From an uncultured Anaerolineae bacterium (lineage in GTDB: Bacteria; Chloroflexota; Anaerolineae; Anaerolineales; Villigracilaceae), in assembly GCA_903882765.1 (NCBI GenBank), contig CAIRYE010000108.1, positions 1 through 27,103 on the forward strand: DNA of 27,103 nucleotides, given 5' to 3'. The position numbers were made by a program, and so were the translations under genes. Shown piece after piece: positions 23,391 to 27,103 of this stretch. Under the pieces are notes generated by a model that made no database searches, was not told the origin of the DNA, and saw only the letters and a program-made list of their open reading frames with translations. Within the stretch, counting starts at the first letter, position 1, and the number at the start of each line of letters is the position of its first letter.

Positions 23391-25460
23391 TTATTTTATT
23401 AGCAGGTAGCCAATGATCGCTACCACGCCAAGCATTACAGATAATGCGTAACTTCGAACAAAACCGTTCTGTACCTTGCGGAAGTTTTCCGAGGAGTACT
23501 GGATCGATCTTGCGAGTATTTTTGAAATATTATCAACAATTCCGAGGTCAATTGGATTGGCAAGGAATTTTGTGAGCCCAACGAAACCGGCTGCGATCAC
23601 GGAGTTATGGAACCATTCATGCCAAAAATCCCAATCAACGGTTTGAGCGAAGAATTTGGCGAGGTCGGTATATCGATCGATAAAAACAAATTTGTAGGCT
23701 TCGTCAACAAACCATTTGTTTTCCATACCTGTAAAAGCAAAGCCTAAAATGCGTTTGAGCGGATCGGGTTGGCCGGTAGTGAGTGGTTTGCGCATATAGA
23801 GCAGCCAAGAGAGGAAAATGGCAAACAAGGCAAGAGCGGTGGATATCAGCGCTACTTGCATGTTGAATTCACCGGGGTGAATATCGATCGTGTGTTCGAG
23901 CCAAACGGTTAGGGTATGCACACCGGGAAGGTTTAGCGCGCCGCCAAATACAGATAAGGCTGCTAAAACCATCAATGGAGCGGTCATAATGAGCGGTGAT
24001 TCTTCCGCGTGAGCGGCTACTTCATGCCTTGGTTTTCCGAAGAAGACCATCCACACTTGTCTTCCCATATAGAAAGCAGTGAGGAAAGCCGCGCCTGTGA
24101 GGATCCAATAAACATGAGGGAATTCAAGGAAGGCGTCCGCGAGGATCTCATCCTTGGACCAGAAGCCAGCGAAGGGGAATAAACCTGCCAAAGCAACTGT
24201 GCCGACCATGTATAGCCAGAAAGTAACGGGCATTTGTTTGCGAAGCCCGCCCATATTTCGCATATCGCCTGGATCAAAGACCTCTTCATCGTGCTTGCCG
24301 CCGTGATGACCGTGATGCGCCAAATGGTGGTGACCGCGTTCCATTCCAAGAATGACAGAGCCAGCGGAGAGGAACAGAAGAGCCTTGAAGAAAGCGTGGG
24401 TAATGAGGTGGAACATACCAGCGGCGAACGCGCCCATACCAACCGCGGCAACCATGAAACCTAATTGGCTGATGGTAGAGTACGCCAATACTTTTTTGAT
24501 ATCGTATTGACCAACGGCGATGGTTGCGGCAAAGATGGCAGTTAGAGCACCTACGGTGGCGACAATGTATTGCGCATCATGGCTGAGCATAAAGATTGGC
24601 GCGGAACGTGTAACCAAATATACACCGGCAGTTACCATAGTCGCGGCATGGATCAAAGCCGAAACGGGGGTGGGGCCTGCCATAGCATCTGGCAACCAAA
24701 TGTATAGTGGTATCTGGGCTGATTTACCCGCAACGCCAACCAAAATAAATATGGTGATCCACAAGATGACCCAAGGTTCAGCGTTTGCTACTACCGCAAA
24801 TACATTATCGAAATTGGTGCTTTTGAATTGCCAGAACATCATGAAGGCGGCGAGAAGGAAACCAAAATCGCCGATACGGTTGGTAATAAAAGCCTTCTTG
24901 GCCGCGTTTGAGTTGGCGAAGGAAGGTCTGCCGAGAGTGTCAAAATCGTACCAGAAACCGATCAACAGGAAGGAGCATAAACCGACACCCTCCCAACCAA
25001 CGAACAGCATCATATACGAATCGCCGCTTACCAGAACCATCATCATAGCGATGAACAAGTTCAGGAAAACGAAGAAGCGCTTAAAGCGGCCTTCATCATT
25101 ATGAAAGCGAACATCCTCGTGCATATATCCAATGGCATAAATATGAATGAGCGTTCCAACACCGGAAACGACCAACATCATGGTTACCGAGAGGGTATCT
25201 ACACGGAAGGTCCAATCGATGGCTAGATCTCCAACATGGATCCACTCGGCGACCAAAATAGAAGCGCCTTCGGGGTGAATGCTCAATGAATAAGCTTGCA
25301 ATACGGCAACCACAAAAGCGGAAGCGGAAGCCAGTACCGCAATGGCGCCGATACCATTCTCACTCAGTTTTTTACCGATGGTCAGGTTCAACAAAAGGCC
25401 AAGAACTGGGAAGAAAACGATCCAAGGGACAAAGTTAAAAAATAATTGTGTGTTTTCCAT
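23391..25460 (-). CDS. nuoL: NADH-quinone oxidoreductase subunit L
   Basis: A 689-residue distal antiporter-like subunit of complex I, normal length for NuoL including the long lateral helix at the C-terminus. Family segments are FVGWEGVGLCSFLLIGFWY, AGKSAQIPLYIWLPDAMAGP, VSALIHAATMVTAGVYLV and DIKKVLAYSTISQLGFM. Just before the conserved DMRNMGGLRKQMP there is a His-rich insert (about residues 375-396, DNA near 24275-24337) with GHHHLAHHGHHGGKH, eight His in 15 residues, followed by acidic residues. E. coli NuoL has only a short His/Glu segment there. The gene begins four bases after the nuoK stop. Confidence 0.97.
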   Translation of the reverse strand: MENTQLFFNFVPWIVFFPVLGLLLNLTIGKKLSENGIGAIAVLASASAFVVAVLQAYSLSIHPEGASILVAEWIHVGDLAIDWTFRVDTLSVTMMLVVSGVGTLIHIYAIGYMHEDVRFHNDEGRFKRFFVFLNLFIAMMMVLVSGDSYMMLFVGWEGVGLCSFLLIGFWYDFDTLGRPSFANSNAAKKAFITNRIGDFGFLLAAFMMFWQFKSTNFDNVFAVVANAEPWVILWITIFILVGVAGKSAQIPLYIWLPDAMAGPTPVSALIHAATMVTAGVYLVTRSAPIFMLSHDAQYIVATVGALTAIFAATIAVGQYDIKKVLAYSTISQLGFMVAAVGMGAFAAGMFHLITHAFFKALLFLSAGSVILGMERGHHHLAHHGHHGGKHDEEVFDPGDMRNMGGLRKQMPVTFWLYMVGTVALAGLFPFAGFWSKDEILADAFLEFPHVYWILTGAAFLTAFYMGRQVWMVFFGKPRHEVAAHAEESPLIMTAPLMVLAALSVFGGALNLPGVHTLTVWLEHTIDIHPGEFNMQVALISTALALFAIFLSWLLYMRKPLTTGQPDPLKRILGFAFTGMENKWFVDEAYKFVFIDRYTDLAKFFAQTVDWDFWHEWFHNSVIAAGFVGLTKFLANPIDLGIVDNISKILARSIQYSSENFRKVQNGFVRSYALSVMLGVVAIIGYLLIK

Positions 25461-25464
25461 TGCT

Positions 25465-25782
25465 CTATCCCTTGAGGTGGGTCAATTGATCGAGATCGAT
25501 GCTTTGTTTCTTGCGGAAGATCAAGACGATCAGAGCAAGGCCCACAGCAACTTCAGCGGCGGCAACGGTCATCACAAAGAACACAAAGATCTGACCATTG
25601 TGAACAGCCGCTAAATTTGCCGCGTGCATTTTGGCGAAGGTAACAAACGCAAGATTTCCCGCGTTTAGCATCAACTCGATGGACATGAACACAACCAGTG
25701 AGTTCCTACGAATAAGAACCCCCAGCGCGCCCATTGAAAACAGGACAACAGAAAGAGTAAGGTAATAATTTACTGGAATCAT
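25465..25782 (-). CDS. nuoK: NADH-quinone oxidoreductase subunit K
   Basis: A 105-residue subunit with three membrane helices, part of the proton path of complex I. The two conserved membrane glutamates are Glu36 in FMSIELMLNAGNLAFV and Glu77 in VAAAEVAVGLALIVL. Length is normal for NuoK (about 100). It starts two bases after the nuoJ stop and ends four bases before nuoL. Confidence 0.97.
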   Translation of the reverse strand: MIPVNYYLTLSVVLFSMGALGVLIRRNSLVVFMSIELMLNAGNLAFVTFAKMHAANLAAVHNGQIFVFFVMTVAAAEVAVGLALIVLIFRKKQSIDLDQLTHLKG

Positions 25783-25784
25783 AG

Positions 25785-26300
25785 CTATTTCCCCGCTCCT
25801 TTCTTTTCCTGCTTAGTTAGTACGATCGCGCCAACCATCGCTACTAAGAGCAAGAAGGAGGTGATCTCAAAAGGTAAGAGGTAGGTTGAGAACAAACTAA
25901 CCGCAAGAGGCTTGGGGGCGGCATCAGCAACCGATGTTTCAGCAGCCAAACCAACCATAGGCACCTTGGCAACGATCATATAGATGATCAATCCCAAAAG
26001 TGTAACTGAAAGGACAAGGGCTGGCCACATTTTCTTGAGGGTCACTTCCGCTTTGATGTTCTCAGCGCCTAAAAGCATGATGACGAATAGGAACAACACC
26101 ATAATGGCGCCGCCATACACAGTGACCTGCGAAAGAGCGATAAATGGAGAGCCCAACATCAAGTAAAAAACAGCTACCACAGCAAAGTTCAACACTAAAA
26201 ATAACGCGGCATAAACGGCGTTTCTACTAGTCAACATTCCAACAGCGGTTAGAACCGCCGTGAGCGCAAGTATAAAGAAAAGAAATAATTCACCAGTCAT
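25785..26300 (-). CDS. nuoJ: NADH-quinone oxidoreductase subunit J
   Basis: A 171-residue membrane subunit with five predicted helices. The third helix region LSQVTVYGGAIMVLFLFVIM is the conserved NuoJ/ND6 segment that carries the pi-bulge near its Tyr/Gly pair. A longer loop after the fourth helix (AAETSVADAAPKPLAV) precedes the last helix, which ends in a Lys-rich tail. It lies between nuoI (four-base gap) and nuoK (two-base gap). Confidence 0.95.
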   Translation of the reverse strand: MTGELFLFFILALTAVLTAVGMLTSRNAVYAALFLVLNFAVVAVFYLMLGSPFIALSQVTVYGGAIMVLFLFVIMLLGAENIKAEVTLKKMWPALVLSVTLLGLIIYMIVAKVPMVGLAAETSVADAAPKPLAVSLFSTYLLPFEITSFLLLVAMVGAIVLTKQEKKGAGK

Positions 26301-26304
26301 CGTA

Positions 26305-26823
26305 TTAATCCTGTGGATCTTTCATTTCAGGCACCGAGCGGTCATACATCCCTTTTTCAGTTGCCATAGGAGTAGGAAGACCACCCACGGGAACCGAATC
26401 GATCAGCATTTCCTTGGTGTAGATGGAATCTCGACGGTTTGTGTAGCTAAGTTCGTAGGTATCGCCAAGTATTACTGCCTCGGTAGGGCATGCGTCTTCG
26501 CAAAATCCGCAATAGATGCAGCGCAGCATGTTGATCTCGTAGGTACTGGCATAACGCTCGCCAGGTGAATATCTTTTCTCATCCGTATTGGCGGATGCTT
26601 CAACAAAGATGGCATCAGCTGGGCATGCGGCGGCGCATAAGGCGCAGCCGATACATTTTTCCAAGCCATTTTCGTAGCGCTTTAGTTCATGGCGACCACG
26701 GAAGCGGCTAGATACCTGTCGTTTTTCCTCAGGGTACTGCACGGTCACTGGTTTTTCCAGGATCGTGAAGAGGACGGTCTTTAGACCGTGAGCAAACTCA
26801 AGGAAAGGTTCAATGAGACGCAT
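26305..26823 (-). CDS. nuoI: NADH-quinone oxidoreductase subunit I (two [4Fe-4S] clusters)
   Basis: A 172-residue peripheral subunit that carries clusters N6a and N6b on the electron path to quinone. The two ferredoxin motifs are CIGCALCAAACP (Cys57, 60, 63, 67) and CIYCGFCEDACP (Cys102, 105, 108, 112), all complete. An N-terminal amphipathic part precedes them. The ATG overlaps the nuoH stop by 14 bases, which points to translational coupling. Confidence 0.97.
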   Translation of the reverse strand: MRLIEPFLEFAHGLKTVLFTILEKPVTVQYPEEKRQVSSRFRGRHELKRYENGLEKCIGCALCAAACPADAIFVEASANTDEKRYSPGERYASTYEINMLRCIYCGFCEDACPTEAVILGDTYELSYTNRRDSIYTKEMLIDSVPVGGLPTPMATEKGMYDRSVPEMKDPQD

Positions 26824-27103
26824 TTACTTTCCTCCTTAGGGCACTATCAATAATTCCAATGGTGAGGAAACCGAGGAAAACAGATACCACCGGCACACCT
26901 ATGGTTTTGAAGAGGGGATTGATCTGACCAAGGGCAATGCCAATGGCGGTGACGATCACGAGTGAAAGGGAGAGAGGCAACATAGCCTTCCATCCAAAGG
27001 ACATTAGTCTGTCGTAGCGGATGCGGGGAAGGGTTGCTCTAGCCCAGATCATACCGAAGAGCATCACCAGGATCTTTAGGAACAGGTAGACGGGGGCAAG
27101 CCC
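26810..27103 (-). CDS. nuoH: NADH-quinone oxidoreductase subunit H (C-terminal part, cut by window)
   Basis: The C-terminal 97 codons of NuoH, the membrane subunit next to the quinone site. The frame stays open to the last base of the window, reading GLAPVYLFLKILVMLFGM and then WARATLPRIRYDRLMSFGWK, a highly conserved NuoH/ND1 stretch, followed by two hydrophobic segments. The true start lies outside the window; the GTG at 27067 is only an internal Val codon. The upstream nuo genes (A to G) are expected beyond the window end. Confidence 0.95.
   Translation of the reverse strand, partial: GLAPVYLFLKILVMLFGMIWARATLPRIRYDRLMSFGWKAMLPLSLSLVIVTAIGIALGQINPLFKTIGVPVVSVFLGFLTIGIIDSALRRKVNASH

Noticed and set aside
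1..27103. CRISPR arrays, insertion sequences, prophage or defence genes
   Set aside because: No direct-repeat arrays, transposase, integrase, terminal inverted repeats or defence-type domains were seen; the HD protein lacks Cas3 helicase parts and stands in a housekeeping operon.

Overview
The window looks like ordinary chromosome from a free-living bacterium, most likely a member of the Chloroflexota and probably class Anaerolineae. That placement is inferred from gene content, with no database search. The pointers are a mevalonate-pathway decarboxylase in a bacterial setting, an RNA polymerase beta' subunit without the large trigger-loop insertion of Proteobacteria, a LipM-type octanoyltransferase in place of LipB, and a Nuo complex I operon running H-I-J-K-L-M-N. 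I see no insertion sequence, prophage, CRISPR array or other sign of a mobile island, and no clearly broken gene.

Layout. Positions 2-5211 (+) hold the end of rpoC, a gyrase A gene and a small DUF7000-like protein, each followed by a hairpin terminator. Positions 5287-10646 (-) hold a tightly packed run of seven genes, transcribed in the order rseP, HEAT-repeat protein, AEC-family permease, acylphosphatase, LipM-like transferase, SanA/YdcF-like membrane protein and HD-domain hydrolase. Upstream of it on the same strand are mvaD (10725-11702) and an AlaX-like tRNA editing protein (11927-12583). A BASS-type transporter (12722-13645, +) diverges from the AlaX gene. A polar amino-acid ABC importer follows on the minus strand: lipoprotein 16191-17009, permease 15268-16128, ATPase 14532-15278. 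A COG3375-type GNAT acyltransferase (13642-14511) lies immediately downstream of it. A hairpin between the lipoprotein and permease genes probably sets their relative expression. A FabG-like SDR gene (17215-17979, +) comes next.

A compact minus-strand tRNA unit (18183-18500) has a recognisable promoter, tRNA-Gly(TCC), an internal hairpin with a T-run, a tRNA with CAT anticodon (probably the lysidine-type Ile2) and a final terminator. Then come lipA (+), a HAD hydrolase (-) and the distal half of the nuo operon (20350 to the window end, -), which is cut inside nuoH.

Functionally, most of the window is housekeeping: transcription, DNA topology, tRNA supply and editing, isoprenoid synthesis, lipoylation (LipM-like plus LipA), amino-acid uptake and proton-pumping complex I. 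The less ordinary points are an AlaX-like protein whose second zinc-ligand histidine is replaced by Glu, an MvaD with Asn where a diphosphate-contacting Lys is expected, a gyrase with an altered GyrA box, a HEAT-repeat protein apparently translationally coupled to the RseP-type protease, the importer/GNAT pairing, and the tRNA unit with an internal terminator-like hairpin. I did not find a convincing wholly new multi-gene system.
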